64,000 bases of DNA. Source: Providencia stuartii (GTDB taxonomy: Bacteria; Pseudomonadota; Gammaproteobacteria; Enterobacterales; Enterobacteriaceae). Positions 1-14,961 of this stretch are shown in pieces (position 1 is the first letter of the stretch; each line of letters opens with the position of its first letter). The stretch covers positions 3,720,001 to 3,784,000 of the forward strand of contig NZ_CP119546.1 in NCBI RefSeq assembly GCF_029277985.1. The letters run 5' to 3'. The notes below the pieces were generated by a model, which saw only the letters and a list, made by a program, of their open reading frames with translations, was not told the origin of the DNA and searched no databases. A program made the translations under genes and the position numbers.

Positions 1-1
1 C

Positions 2-466
2 CCACGTTCTGTCGGCCAACAAGTTGATGATGGTACGTTAGAAGCGCGCGTCAGCGGCCAATTGAATAAAGATAAAGACATAACAGGCAAAGCTCGCATT
101 ATTGCGACCGCTTATAAAGGAAATGTTTTGCTGACAGGTCAAAGCCCTGATTTATCTTGGGCTGAGCGAGCAAAACAAATAGCAGCAAATGTTGAAGGAA
201 CTAACGCTGTCTATAATGAAGTTCGTCAAGGTGAACCTGTTGATTTAGGCACCGCGTCAAAAGATACTTGGCTGACAACGAAAGTGAAATCAAAGATCCT
301 CACCAGTGATGCTGTGAAGTCATCCAGCGTGAAAGTGATTACTGAAAATGGTGAAGTCTTCTTATTGGGTATTTTAACCAAACAAGAAGGGGATGCTGCG
401 GCAAAAATCGCCAGTGAAACAGAAGGTGTTCGTCGTGTCACGACCGCTTTCACCTATCTCAATTAA
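2..466 (+). CDS. dolP: DolP (YraP), outer-membrane BON-domain lipoprotein, 3' part
   Basis: The reading frame is open from base 2, so the window cuts off the 5' end, including the signal and lipobox. About 154 residues remain. They contain most of the tandem BON domains of DolP: a DDGTLEARVSG stretch opening BON1, then a second copy around KDTWLTTKVKSKI and GVRRVTTAFTY at the end. DolP is known as a lipoprotein that binds anionic phospholipid at the division site and supports outer-membrane integrity and BAM function. A strong terminator follows directly. A TTG at base 62 is in frame but is not the start, because similarity to DolP continues upstream of it. Confidence 0.93.
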   Translation, partial: PRSVGQQVDDGTLEARVSGQLNKDKDITGKARIIATAYKGNVLLTGQSPDLSWAERAKQIAANVEGTNAVYNEVRQGEPVDLGTASKDTWLTTKVKSKILTSDAVKSSSVKVITENGEVFLLGILTKQEGDAAAKIASETEGVRRVTTAFTYLN

Positions 467-500
467 TCATAAACAATAATATATTGTTATAAAAAGAAAA

Positions 501-528
501 GTCATGAATGAAAATTCATGACTTTTTT
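501..528. terminator. Bidirectional terminator between dolP and mtgA
   Basis: A perfect 9-bp stem (GTCATGAAT / ATTCATGAC) with a GAAA loop is followed by six T on the plus strand and preceded by four A. It can therefore end dolP transcription on one strand and mtgA on the other; the mtgA stop codon overlaps its right end. Confidence 0.85.
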
Positions 529-1252
529 ATTCGTCAGGACCGATGGTATTATTTTTCAGATAATTCCTACCCCCAAGAAGGTACATCTGATTCAAGATCC
601 AAGCCTGTCTCTTTAACACATATGAAGAGGGTGATTTTACCTTAAACCTGTGAGGATTCGGCAAAACAGCCACTAATAGTGCAGCTTCTTCCATAGTTAG
701 TTGATTTGCTGACTTTTTAAAGAATTTTTTTGATGCCTCTTCAACCCCAAAAACCCCCTCATCAAACTCAACTATGTTTAAATAAACAGTCAATATTCTT
801 GTTTTTGACCACATAAGCTCCATAATAGGAGTCATCAATGTTTCAAGGCCTTTTCTTATCCAGCTTCTTCCATCCCATAACCACAAGTTTTTTACTGTCT
901 GTTGAGAGATAGTTGAAGCCCCTCGAATTGTGTTTTTTTTACTCATATTATGCTTATAAGCCTTCTCTATAGCTTCAAGATCAAAACCCCAGTGATGAGG
1001 AAAATTTTGATCTTCTGCTGCTATAACAGCCAAATATAAGTAAGGAGAAATGTGATTTTCATCAACCCATTCCGAACGAGAAACATAAGAAAAATTTAAG
1101 TTTATCCATGCGGATAATTGCCTTTCTACCATGACAGCAGAAAATGGCACTGGCACGAATTTAAACGCAATCACAGTCAAAAACCAAACCGCGACTAGCG
1201 AAAGCAAAACTTTCCGTAACCAGCGCCATAATCGAGAAATTATCATGCTCAT
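527..1252 (-). CDS. mtgA: Monofunctional peptidoglycan glycosyltransferase MtgA
   Basis: The 241-residue length is normal for MtgA, a GT51 enzyme that polymerises lipid II into glycan strands at the periplasmic face of the inner membrane. A single N-terminal transmembrane helix (about residues 13-35) is followed by the GT51 domain. The catalytic motif [12 protein letters not shown] places the first catalytic Glu at residue 80. [16 protein letters not shown] (111-126) and the [14 protein letters not shown] segment are the other family signatures. There is no transpeptidase domain, which separates it from class A PBPs. It lies 8 bp after elbB on the same strand, the same order as in E. coli, and is probably cotranscribed with it. 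Confidence 0.95.
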   Translation of the reverse strand: MSMIISRLWRWLRKVLLSLVAVWFLTVIAFKFVPVPFSAVMVERQLSAWINLNFSYVSRSEWVDENHISPYLYLAVIAAEDQNFPHHWGFDLEAIEKAYKHNMSKKNTIRGASTISQQTVKNLWLWDGRSWIRKGLETLMTPIMELMWSKTRILTVYLNIVEFDEGVFGVEEASKKFFKKSANQLTMEEAALLVAVLPNPHRFKVKSPSSYVLKRQAWILNQMYLLGGRNYLKNNTIGPDE

Positions 1253-1260
1253 CGAGTCAA

Positions 1261-1911
1261 TTATGCCATTTCTAATACTTTCTCAACGAGCTTATTAATA
1301 CCGACTTCAGCCTCGGAGATTGATTGAGCCAGCATATAAGCGGGAGTCGTAACAACTTTATTAGCATGATCGACTACAATATTATCCACTGTGCAGGTAA
1401 TGTGTTTACCCCCCATCTTTTCGATCTGAGCAATCGTTTCCTTATCATTACCAATTGTTAATTCAACTGAAGTATTGAGGAGCTTAGGAAGCATGACCGG
1501 TGCTATGCACATCAGACCTAGAGGCTTTTTCTGCTGGTACATTTGTTGGACTAAACTTAATAGTTCTTTATTAATTTCACAGTCACTTCCTTTAACCGCA
1601 AAATCACATAAATTCTTTGCCGCACCAAAACCACCAGGAATTATGAGGGCATCCAGCTTATTTGCGTCAGCAGAGGATAAAGGCGCTATTTTCCCACGAG
1701 AAATACGTGCAGCTTCCTCCATTTGATTACGATTATCCTTTTTCAATTCACCAGTAATGTGATTTATTACAGTAGGTTGAGATTCATTTGGTGCAAAAAA
1801 ATGAACTTCAGCATTTTTTTTACTCAAAGCAAGCATAGTTAACACTGACTCATGAATCTCGCTTCCATCAAAAACACCGCATCCACTTAAAATAACCGCA
1901 ATTGATTTCAT
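1261..1911 (-). CDS. elbB: ElbB (GlyIII-like), DJ-1/PfpI-family glyoxalase-like protein
   Basis: The 216-residue protein belongs to the DJ-1/PfpI class I glutamine amidotransferase-like superfamily. It begins [21 protein letters not shown], the typical ElbB N-terminus. The nucleophile elbow is LMCIAPVML, with the reactive Cys in it, and [11 protein letters not shown] forms the other conserved loop. E. coli ElbB has weak glyoxalase III activity and its true role is uncertain. I chose the ATG ending at 1911 over an in-frame one 57 bp upstream, because GGAG sits six bases before it and the family starts there. Confidence 0.93.
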   Translation of the reverse strand: MKSIAVILSGCGVFDGSEIHESVLTMLALSKKNAEVHFFAPNESQPTVINHITGELKKDNRNQMEEAARISRGKIAPLSSADANKLDALIIPGGFGAAKNLCDFAVKGSDCEINKELLSLVQQMYQQKKPLGLMCIAPVMLPKLLNTSVELTIGNDKETIAQIEKMGGKHITCTVDNIVVDHANKVVTTPAYMLAQSISEAEVGINKLVEKVLEMA

Positions 1912-2035
1912 ATCTTGCTCCATTTGTAGTAAATTATCACTGAACCGCGAAAAGGGAATAAACATCAATCTTCATCACAGATTTTAATGAATCTTGTAAC
2001 AAAATCGCTAATATTTGGTATCTTGGTATTATTCC

Positions 2036-2154
2036 CTTGAGCAGTAATCAAATTTTAAAGGTCTGCCCAAAAAGAAAACCATAGGTAGATCAACGATTTC
2101 CCTGGTGTTGGCGCAGTATTCGCGCACCCCAACTTCGGTTGGGGTTATTTTTTT
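2036..2154 (+). ncRNA. arcZ: ArcZ (SraH/RyhA) small regulatory RNA
   Basis: The segment from 2096 onward, ATTTCCCTGGTGTTGGCGCA followed by GTATTCGCGCACCCC, matches the processed 3' half of E. coli ArcZ as I know it, including the seed region. The terminator is ACCCCAAC-TTCG-GTTGGGGT (2126-2145) followed by a T-run to 2154. The location, between elbB and arcB and opposite to arcB, is the conserved one. ArcZ is an Hfq-dependent RNA that activates rpoS translation, represses flhDC and others, and is itself repressed by ArcA. The 5' half is less conserved, so the 5' end (about 2036) is an estimate from a TATTAT box at about 2026-2031 and the usual 120-nt length. The terminator overlaps the arcB stop codon. 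Confidence 0.92.
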
Positions 2155-4490
2155 GTACGTCTATCAACGTAGTTTCTTAAAGTTTCTATATCCGACTTCC
2201 AATCTTGCTTTAATTCATCAACCCACTCTTGTACATTATCCCACCAAGCAGGAAGTTCAGGTGATTGGATCTGCTGGGCGATGTTTTGTAGGTTCTTCAA
2301 TCCGACAGAACCGGCTGCCCCTTTAATTTTATGCGCCTCTTCAACGATACCTTTCTGATCTTTAGCCACCATATTGGAATCTAAAATAGCCAAATATCCC
2401 GGTATCATTTTTTCAAAGACTTCAAGGCCATCGTAAATGACCTTCGGACCGATCAACGACAAGTATTGTTCTAGCATTTCGCAATCGAGTACTGACTCAT
2501 CGGTATCGCTAGAAACGCTTTGTACGCCATCCTGAGGCGTTTCGTTGGTATTCTCACCCCAGTATTGCTCTATGACCTGTTTAAGGGCGGATACCGCTAG
2601 TGGTTTACTTAAAACGCCATCCATTCCTGCGTCGAAATACTCTTTCTTATCTTTTAGAACATTTGCAGTCAGTGCAATGAGCGGAGGAAGTTCGTCTTTG
2701 CGATAACGCTGGTTTAATTGTTGTGCGATATCAATTCCAGTCATATCAGGGAGCTGAATATCCAGCAACACTAAATCGTATTCACCAGGGGTGAACATCG
2801 CTAACGCCTCTTTGCCATTCATTGCGACATCAACGGTGTTACCCAATTTTTCTAGCACAGAGCACGCCACAACCACATTGAGTTCAATATCTTCCACCAG
2901 CAAAATATGCAAGGCTGGTAATGGATAGTCATCATCACTTTCTTGAGAATCGATAACTTCTTCTTCAACAACAGGGGCAACGATCGAAAGCGTAAAGGTT
3001 GAACCTTTGCCTATTTCACTTTCAACCTGAATATCTCCCCCCATGTTTTGGGCTAAACGACGCGATACCGATAAACCGATGCCAGTTCCTGTTGCAGGTT
3101 TACCACCAGCGCTATCGGTCACTTGATAATACATCGCAAAAATTTTATCGAGTTCGTCTTTCGGAATACCAATACCACTGTCTTGCACACTGAAAAACAG
3201 TTTGTCTTCTCCTTCTCGCCAGATGCTTAATTTAACCTCACCTTGCTGCGTGAATTTGACGGCGTTGCCAATTAAATTCCATAGAATTTGACGAAGTCGT
3301 GTGCCATCTGTCAGCACTGTCTCTGGTAGGCCTGTCGCAACATCCATCACAAATCTCAAGCCTTTCGGTTGCACTAACAAGCCACTAAGGTTTTCTAAAT
3401 CATTAACAAATTGCGGTAATACGACAGGCTGGTTATCCAGTTGTACCTTACGACGCTCAATTTTATCCATTTCAATCACATCATTGAAAATATTCCCCAA
3501 TGTGACTGCACTGACATGAATCGTTTTTAGGTAATTCATTTGTTCGGCTGTTAGGTCGGTATCTAATAGAATACGACTCAGCCCAACAATACCATTAAGT
3601 GGTGTACGTAATTCATGGCTGATTGTAGAAATAAACGTTGTTTTATCCCTACTTGCGTTCTCTAAAGCCTCTTGATAACGCTTACGTTCCGTAATATCTC
3701 GACCAAAGCCCATCAAACCGTGTCGTTTACCCACTCTGTCATAGAAAGGAACTTTACGTAGCTCGAAACACGCTTTTCTACCATCAGGATAAACAAGCCA
3801 TTGTTCATAGGTAAGCGAGACATTGTGACGGAAAACCTTTTCATCGGTTTCCATAACTTTTGAGGCGATTTCAATATCATAGATATCCATCGGCGTTAAA
3901 CCAACGAGGTGTTTTTCACTCTTACCTGTGAGTAACTCCATGGCTCGGTTACACCCTGAAAACTCGTTATTCTCATTGCGGTAATAAACCAAGTCAGGTG
4001 AGGCATCAAGGAATGAGCGTAACAGCACAGATTGCTGTTCAAGCTCAATTTGAGTTTGCTCGCGATGCTTCATTTCTTGTTTTAATTGCTCAAGCAACTC
4101 AAGGTGGGCTCTTTCTGCCCTTTCACGCTCAATAATTTCCTGATTTAGCTGCTCAATATTGCCTTGTAATTGACTATTTAGTTCTGCATCACGCTTACGC
4201 ATCACCTCCAACTTATCAACCATGCGAGAGAGGCGTTGTCGTGACTCTTCCAGCTGTTCAACAACAACAGATAAAAAATAAACAGCCAGAGGCGTAATAA
4301 TTAAGCCAAAGAAAATAGAACCGACGAGATCGAGACTATCGACCTGCCCACGTAACACAATAGTTACTGCCATTTGCATTATCATCGCCAGAACGACTAA
4401 CGCAGATGCAAGCAGGAGAGAAAACCTAACTAGCCCTAGCTTCATCATGAGATCGACATAATATTGCGCAAGACCGCGAAGTACTTTCAT
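2145..4490 (-). CDS. arcB: ArcB, tripartite redox-responsive sensor kinase
   Basis: The 781-residue hybrid kinase senses quinone redox state and phosphorylates ArcA. Order: two transmembrane helices (about 20-45 and 57-78), coiled-coil linker (about 78-155), PAS domain, HisKA/HATPase, receiver, HPt. Key residues are all present: the primary phospho-His in TISHELRTPLNG (His292), receiver Asp in LVLLDIQLPDMTG (Asp577), and HPt His in EEAHKIKGAAGS (His720). The PAS cysteines that form redox disulfides in E. coli (Cys180, Cys241) are conserved at the same positions. I take the ATG at 4490, which has AAGGGG just upstream, over a GTG two codons earlier. yhcC, which lies beside arcB in E. coli, is absent. 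Confidence 0.97.
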   Translation of the reverse strand: MKVLRGLAQYYVDLMMKLGLVRFSLLLASALVVLAMIMQMAVTIVLRGQVDSLDLVGSIFFGLIITPLAVYFLSVVVEQLEESRQRLSRMVDKLEVMRKRDAELNSQLQGNIEQLNQEIIERERAERAHLELLEQLKQEMKHREQTQIELEQQSVLLRSFLDASPDLVYYRNENNEFSGCNRAMELLTGKSEKHLVGLTPMDIYDIEIASKVMETDEKVFRHNVSLTYEQWLVYPDGRKACFELRKVPFYDRVGKRHGLMGFGRDITERKRYQEALENASRDKTTFISTISHELRTPLNGIVGLSRILLDTDLTAEQMNYLKTIHVSAVTLGNIFNDVIEMDKIERRKVQLDNQPVVLPQFVNDLENLSGLLVQPKGLRFVMDVATGLPETVLTDGTRLRQILWNLIGNAVKFTQQGEVKLSIWREGEDKLFFSVQDSGIGIPKDELDKIFAMYYQVTDSAGGKPATGTGIGLSVSRRLAQNMGGDIQVESEIGKGSTFTLSIVAPVVEEEVIDSQESDDDYPLPALHILLVEDIELNVVVACSVLEKLGNTVDVAMNGKEALAMFTPGEYDLVLLDIQLPDMTGIDIAQQLNQRYRKDELPPLIALTANVLKDKKEYFDAGMDGVLSKPLAVSALKQVIEQYWGENTNETPQDGVQSVSSDTDESVLDCEMLEQYLSLIGPKVIYDGLEVFEKMIPGYLAILDSNMVAKDQKGIVEEAHKIKGAAGSVGLKNLQNIAQQIQSPELPAWWDNVQEWVDELKQDWKSDIETLRNYVDRRTKK

Positions 4491-4886
4491 AACCACCCCT
4501 TAATATGATACTCACTGAATCATATATCAAATGAGGCACATTCGATTCATTGTTGGTAAAAAATGTCGATCCGGCTCATTAATCTTAAGTGTTTTTATCG
4601 ACACGATATTTCACCGTACTCGGTGAAATCTTTATGGTCATCGCTTTATTATTACCAAATAAAATAATGTAATATTTAATATAATCAAGCCAAAATAGCA
4701 CTAAAAATGAAAAATAAACTTTATTTTTCAAAACCATAAGTATTTATGATGATTTCCCGTTATCTTATTAATTTTATAAAACGACAAAAAACAGAGCAAA
4801 AAACCAGATAAATTTAAAAATTAAAAACATATCATTACCTAATAAGTAAAACCCGATAGAGTTGCGACCAAAAAGCGCACTTATTA

Positions 4887-4900
4887 GTGATGTATATCAC
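4887..4900. promoter_or_regulatory. CRP-like binding site upstream of gltB
   Basis: GTGATGTATATCAC is a symmetric match to the CRP core (GTGAT-N4-ATCAC). It is about 120 bp before the candidate gltB promoter. CRP and Lrp are both known regulators of gltBDF in E. coli; that they act at this site is inference. Confidence 0.5.
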
Positions 4901-5012
4901 AGCATTTACAAAAACAAGACCTGCGTCACAAAAGCATTTTTGGTAACTTTTTTCTTCTTAATCAATTAAATAACATTATTTTATATCGCAAATAATGTTA
5001 TTTACGCGCTAT

Positions 5013-5041
5013 TTGACCTAGAAAAAGAATCTCGCTAATTT
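5013..5041 (+). promoter_or_regulatory. Candidate sigma70 promoter for gltB
   Basis: TTGACC (5013-5018), a 17-bp spacer and TAATTT (5036-5041) make a moderate sigma70 match. Its use would give gltB an approximately 400-nt leader. The -10 is weak and other AT-rich boxes exist nearby. Confidence 0.35.
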
Positions 5042-5298
5042 AAAACCTTACCGTGTCCGCCCTCTCATCTGATGACGTATACATAACGATTACCCTCATA
5101 CACTGTTTATTTTTATTAATAATGAAAACAGCGAATTACTGACGCTGTCATTTGGTGTGCGCAGAAGATTAGCCACTAAAAATAATGAATAAATAATAAA
5201 TGAGTAAATTAAAAACAATGAGTTCGTTCTACTTATAGAAACTAACCATTTGAATTTATTAGATTTGTAATGATTGAGCAAAGAAGTACGCTAAAACA

Positions 5299-5427
5299 GT
5301 TGTAGTTATGGTCGTTACAGGACTCTTCTTCCCTGTATTTCACACTACAACTCGGCGATAGGAGAATGAATCCTTAGACACAGTTCAAGCTGACTAGGGA
5401 GCAAAACGCAGGTAACAACGTTGTAGT
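5299..5427 (+). promoter_or_regulatory. Structured gltB leader with two alternative hairpins
   Basis: GTTGTAGT occurs at 5300-5307 and again at 5420-5427, while its exact complement ACTACAAC lies between them at 5344-5351. The middle copy can pair with either flank but not both. The upstream pairing is extended by A/T (AGTTGTAGT with ACTACAACT) and by an inner stem TACAGG/CCTGTA (5317-5322 and 5333-5338). The downstream pairing would end about 21 nt before the gltB ATG, close to the GGAG ribosome site. The complementarity is read directly; a regulatory switch is inference. Confidence 0.45.
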
Positions 5428-5448
5428 ACGAAAGACGACGGAGAATCT

Positions 5449-11338
<5,890 letters not shown>

Positions 11339-11362
11339 TCAGCGAACAGATCGCAAAATAAA

Positions 11363-11388
11363 AACAGAGGGGAAACCCTCTGTTTTTT
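11363..11388. terminator. Bidirectional terminator between gltD and sspB
   Basis: A perfect 9-bp stem AACAGAGGG / CCCTCTGTT with a GAAA loop, followed by T and preceded by A. It sits between the convergent ends of gltD and sspB. Confidence 0.88.
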
Positions 11389-11407
11389 GATCGATATACT
11401 TTACGAA

Positions 11408-11902
11408 TTACTTAATGACTCTGAGTGATGGCCTACCTTTAGGGGGTGGCGTAGGCTCATCATCTGAAGATGACGAGTGCTCACTTGTTGGGTCTGATTC
11501 ATGGACCAACGTGATGTTATCCGCAGGGTTTTCTTCAATCCCTTCAAGATCAGCTGATAACTGTTCTTCATAGGCGGCTTCCGGTTCAAACATCATCCCA
11601 GCGCCATTTTCACGGGAGTAGATTGCGATAATCGCGGCCATTGGCACATATACTTGACGAGGTACACCACCAAAGCGCGCACTGAAGCGTACTTCATCAT
11701 TCGTAATCTCAAAGTTACCTACTGCGCGCGGTGCTATATTCAATACAATTTGCCCATCGCGAGCAAATTCCATTGGCACATTGATATTTGGCACAGTGAC
11801 ATCCACAACCAAATGGGGCGTCATATCATTATCAAGCAGCCACTCGTAATGCGCACGTAATAGATAAGGGCGTCTCGGTGTCATTGGCGCCATTTCCATC
11901 AT
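11408..11902 (-). CDS. sspB: ClpXP specificity-enhancing adaptor SspB
   Basis: The 164-residue protein is the ribosome-associated adaptor that hands ssrA-tagged proteins to ClpXP. The folded substrate-binding domain (TPRRPYLLRAHYEWLLDN to about residue 110) is highly conserved. A flexible acidic linker follows, and the C-terminal ClpX-binding motif is GRPSLRVIK. The gene begins five bases after the sspA stop, so the two form the sspAB operon. Two adjacent ATG codons occur; the second (11899) gives exactly the E. coli spacing to TPRRPY. Confidence 0.96.
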   Translation of the reverse strand: MMEMAPMTPRRPYLLRAHYEWLLDNDMTPHLVVDVTVPNINVPMEFARDGQIVLNIAPRAVGNFEITNDEVRFSARFGGVPRQVYVPMAAIIAIYSRENGAGMMFEPEAAYEEQLSADLEGIEENPADNITLVHESDPTSEHSSSSDDEPTPPPKGRPSLRVIK

Positions 11903-11907
11903 GCCAC

Positions 11908-12549
11908 TTAGCCTCGTGCCGAAAGACGCATTTCGCGTTCTAACTCAGTCAGTGAAGCTAAGAATGCATCACGTTCAAAAACACGTTGCATGTACATTTG
12001 CAGATGTTTGCTGCTTGATGGTTTGAGTTCGATACCTAGTACAGGTAAACGCCACAACAGCGGGGCTAAGTAGCAATCAACCAAGCTGAATTCTTCACTC
12101 ATAAAGAAAGGCATTTCAGCAAAAACAGGTGATACCGCAATCAGCTCTTCTGCTAACTGACGACGTGCGTTATCCGCTTCCTGTGCCGTTCCCTTTTCAA
12201 TTTTGTACATCAGAGAATACCAGTCTTTTTCAATGCGGTGCATCAGTTGGCGACTTGTACCACGAGCAACTGGATAAACAGGCATGAGAGGAGGATGAGG
12301 AAAACGCTCATCTAAGTATTCCATGATAATATGTGGGTCATATAGGGTCAGATCACGGTCAACAAGAGTAGGTACACTCTGATATGGGTTTAGATCGATC
12401 AGATCTTGAGGCAGATGACCAGGTTCGACATGCTCAATCTCAACGCTAACCCCTTTTTCAGCCAAAACGATACGAACTTGATGACTAAAAATGTCGGTTG
12501 GGCCTGAAAATAATGTCATTACCGAACGTTTGTTAGGAGCGACAGCCAT
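11908..12549 (-). CDS. sspA: Stringent starvation protein A SspA
   Basis: The 213-residue protein has a glutathione-S-transferase fold but acts as an RNA polymerase-associated factor in stationary phase and acid stress, and lowers H-NS levels. The N-terminal thioredoxin-like half includes MTLFSGPTDIFSHQVRIVLAEKG; the helical C-terminal half includes the conserved PHPPLMPVYPVARG loop and FSLVDCYLAPLLWRLP. I set the start at the ATG ending at 12549 because GGAGG lies five bases upstream and the family begins MAVA. In E. coli it lies right after rpsI, but here about 1.3 kb separates them. Confidence 0.96.
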   Translation of the reverse strand: MAVAPNKRSVMTLFSGPTDIFSHQVRIVLAEKGVSVEIEHVEPGHLPQDLIDLNPYQSVPTLVDRDLTLYDPHIIMEYLDERFPHPPLMPVYPVARGTSRQLMHRIEKDWYSLMYKIEKGTAQEADNARRQLAEELIAVSPVFAEMPFFMSEEFSLVDCYLAPLLWRLPVLGIELKPSSSKHLQMYMQRVFERDAFLASLTELEREMRLSARG

Positions 12550-12561
12550 TAAAACCTCCAA

Positions 12562-13800
12562 GTTGAATAAAAATGAACTAAACTGTAATAAGTTTTTGAA
12601 TAATTACGAGCCCGCCCATTTTACAATCCCCTGTGCCAAAGCTCTCATTTATCCATATAGAAAGTCAGCACAACCCTCTCGCTGTAGTGCAGCGAGAAAT
12701 AAGAAAATAAAAAGCAGTCGCATATTCTAGCAGATTTTGTACAACTTAGGGGGACGTAGATGAGAAAATCATAACTAAATGTAGTTTAAAGTAGATAAAA
12801 GACAAAAAATTAGAATATCAATTCAATAATACATGTAAAACTAGTTAAAAAACCTTAGAGCTAACTCTAAAAAATGTTTTTTTAAATAAAAAATGTCAGC
12901 CTAAAAATCCTCAACTAACGCCTACTCATAAAGAAAAATGCTGGTAAGGTAAGTTATATCTATTTTGTATAGTCGAACATGAAATAAGTAAGATGGCAAA
13001 TAAAACGACCAACTTAGTGATTCAATATACAAACGTTTCTAAAAGCTTAATTTAGGGAAGCTTGGAAGGCGAACACTATTCCACTTTAAAATGGCGTTTA
13101 AACTGTCAGTTTCGATTGTTTTTCCCTCAATAGACGAATGATTTGTGGTGCGATTCTGAATTCTCAAGTAATAACCCTATGATGCAACCCGTTCGCATAC
13201 CCACAAAAATTTTTATCCCCGCTGACGGCTCTGTATTGCGCACTTTCGCTGCATAAACATTAATGAAGATTGAACTGCTTGATTCACTCGAATAATAGAA
13301 ATCTCGTCTGGCACGAGTTACTTAAACCGGCAGGTAAATCAATGACAAAACCTCTTACACTAGCGCAATCAACTTAATACTATCTCAGCATCAAAAATCC
13401 GTTATTAAATGAATCAGTTTTATTTTGATCATTTTTATTGGCCCACCTTACAATACGAAAGCCAACATGAACAATAATATGTCTTAAAAAAGAACGCTTT
13501 TACCCATTCGATTTGTCTTGCCACCTAGATACTATTAATTTGCATATCAAAGAAGTTCAGCCTAGGTTATTTCCTGTTTTCGAACACAACTCATTGAGTA
13601 CTTGGGTATATTATTCAAATAATAATACACAAATATTATGTGCATTGATTTTCCAATAAAAATTCAATTTGAAGTCTATCACTAATATATTAAATTCAAT
13701 GATATTTATCTTTTCCAGCACGCGCCATAGGGCGAATTCAGATAAAAGAAACCGCTCGCATCTCATCAATAAACATCAAACAATATATTGCGCCCAATAA
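12562..13800. other. Long intergenic region between rpsI and sspA
   Basis: About 1.2 kb without a recognisable gene on either strand. It is AT-rich, with frequent stops in all frames. It should hold the sspA promoter. A 7-bp perfect inverted repeat CTCGCTG-TAGTG-CAGCGAG lies at about 12679-12697, some 130 bp upstream of sspA, and may be part of its leader. I saw no tRNA, insertion sequence or direct repeat. In E. coli these genes are nearly adjacent, so this may be a site of gene loss. Confidence 0.5.
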
Positions 13801-13801
13801 A

Positions 13802-13826
13802 AAACCCGCCATAAAGACGGGTTTTT
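13802..13826 (-). terminator. Terminator of rplM-rpsI
   Basis: On the minus strand AAACCCGTC-TTTAT-GGCGGGTT followed by a T-run lies about 30 bp after the rpsI stop. One G-T pair interrupts the stem. A T-run on the plus side suggests it may work both ways. Confidence 0.8.
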
Positions 13827-13856
13827 TCATCAATTTTATGCCCAAAGGGCAATAAA

Positions 13857-14252
<396 letters not shown>

Positions 14253-14264
14253 CTATAATCCCGA

Positions 14265-14699
<435 letters not shown>

Positions 14700-14863
14700 T
14701 TACCCAATATTGAAGTTACACGTTGGTGAACACTCATGTTCATAAGCTTTGTGAGGTTCACACGACTCTTGTCCAGCAAACCCACCCCTTCGAGCAGCCT
14801 AGCCGGCATTAATGCGATATTTCTTGGGAAATAAAAAACATCGCTGTAACGTGGGGTCGCAAG

Positions 14864-14892
14864 ATTATAGAGAAGTCAGCAATAAAAATCGA
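14864..14892 (-). promoter_or_regulatory. rplM promoter
   Basis: On the minus strand TCGATT, a 17-bp spacer and a perfect TATAAT (plus-strand 14864-14869) lie upstream of rplM, followed by a GC-rich GACCCC stretch near the start point, as expected for a ribosomal promoter under stringent control. The -35 box is poor. Confidence 0.55.
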
Positions 14893-14961
14893 CCCCAAAA
14901 ACACTTTTTTTTCTTCTTGTCTATATTAGATGTTTTTTTGTACAAAAACTACCAATGAGAC

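Larger units (their letters stand above)
4497..5448. other. arcB-gltB intergenic region and gltB leader
   Basis: This 950-bp AT-rich stretch between divergent arcB and gltB shows no convincing gene. It should hold both promoters. I see a CRP-type site, one sigma70-like promoter candidate and a structured segment just before gltB, listed separately. A 61-codon minus-strand frame at 5096-5281 lacks a ribosome site and any recognisable feature, and I do not call it. The E. coli neighbour yhcC is not here. Confidence 0.7.

Noticed and set aside
2105..2326. 73-codon plus-strand frame at the arcB end
   Set aside because: Covers the ArcZ terminator and is antisense to the arcB HPt domain.
5096..5281. 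61-codon minus-strand frame before gltB
   Set aside because: Lies in the gltB leader, lacks a ribosome site, is AT-rich with low-complexity hydrophobic residues, and matches nothing I know.
12491..12730. 79-codon plus-strand frame over the sspA start
   Set aside because: Antisense to the sspA start and composed of codons atypical of genes here.
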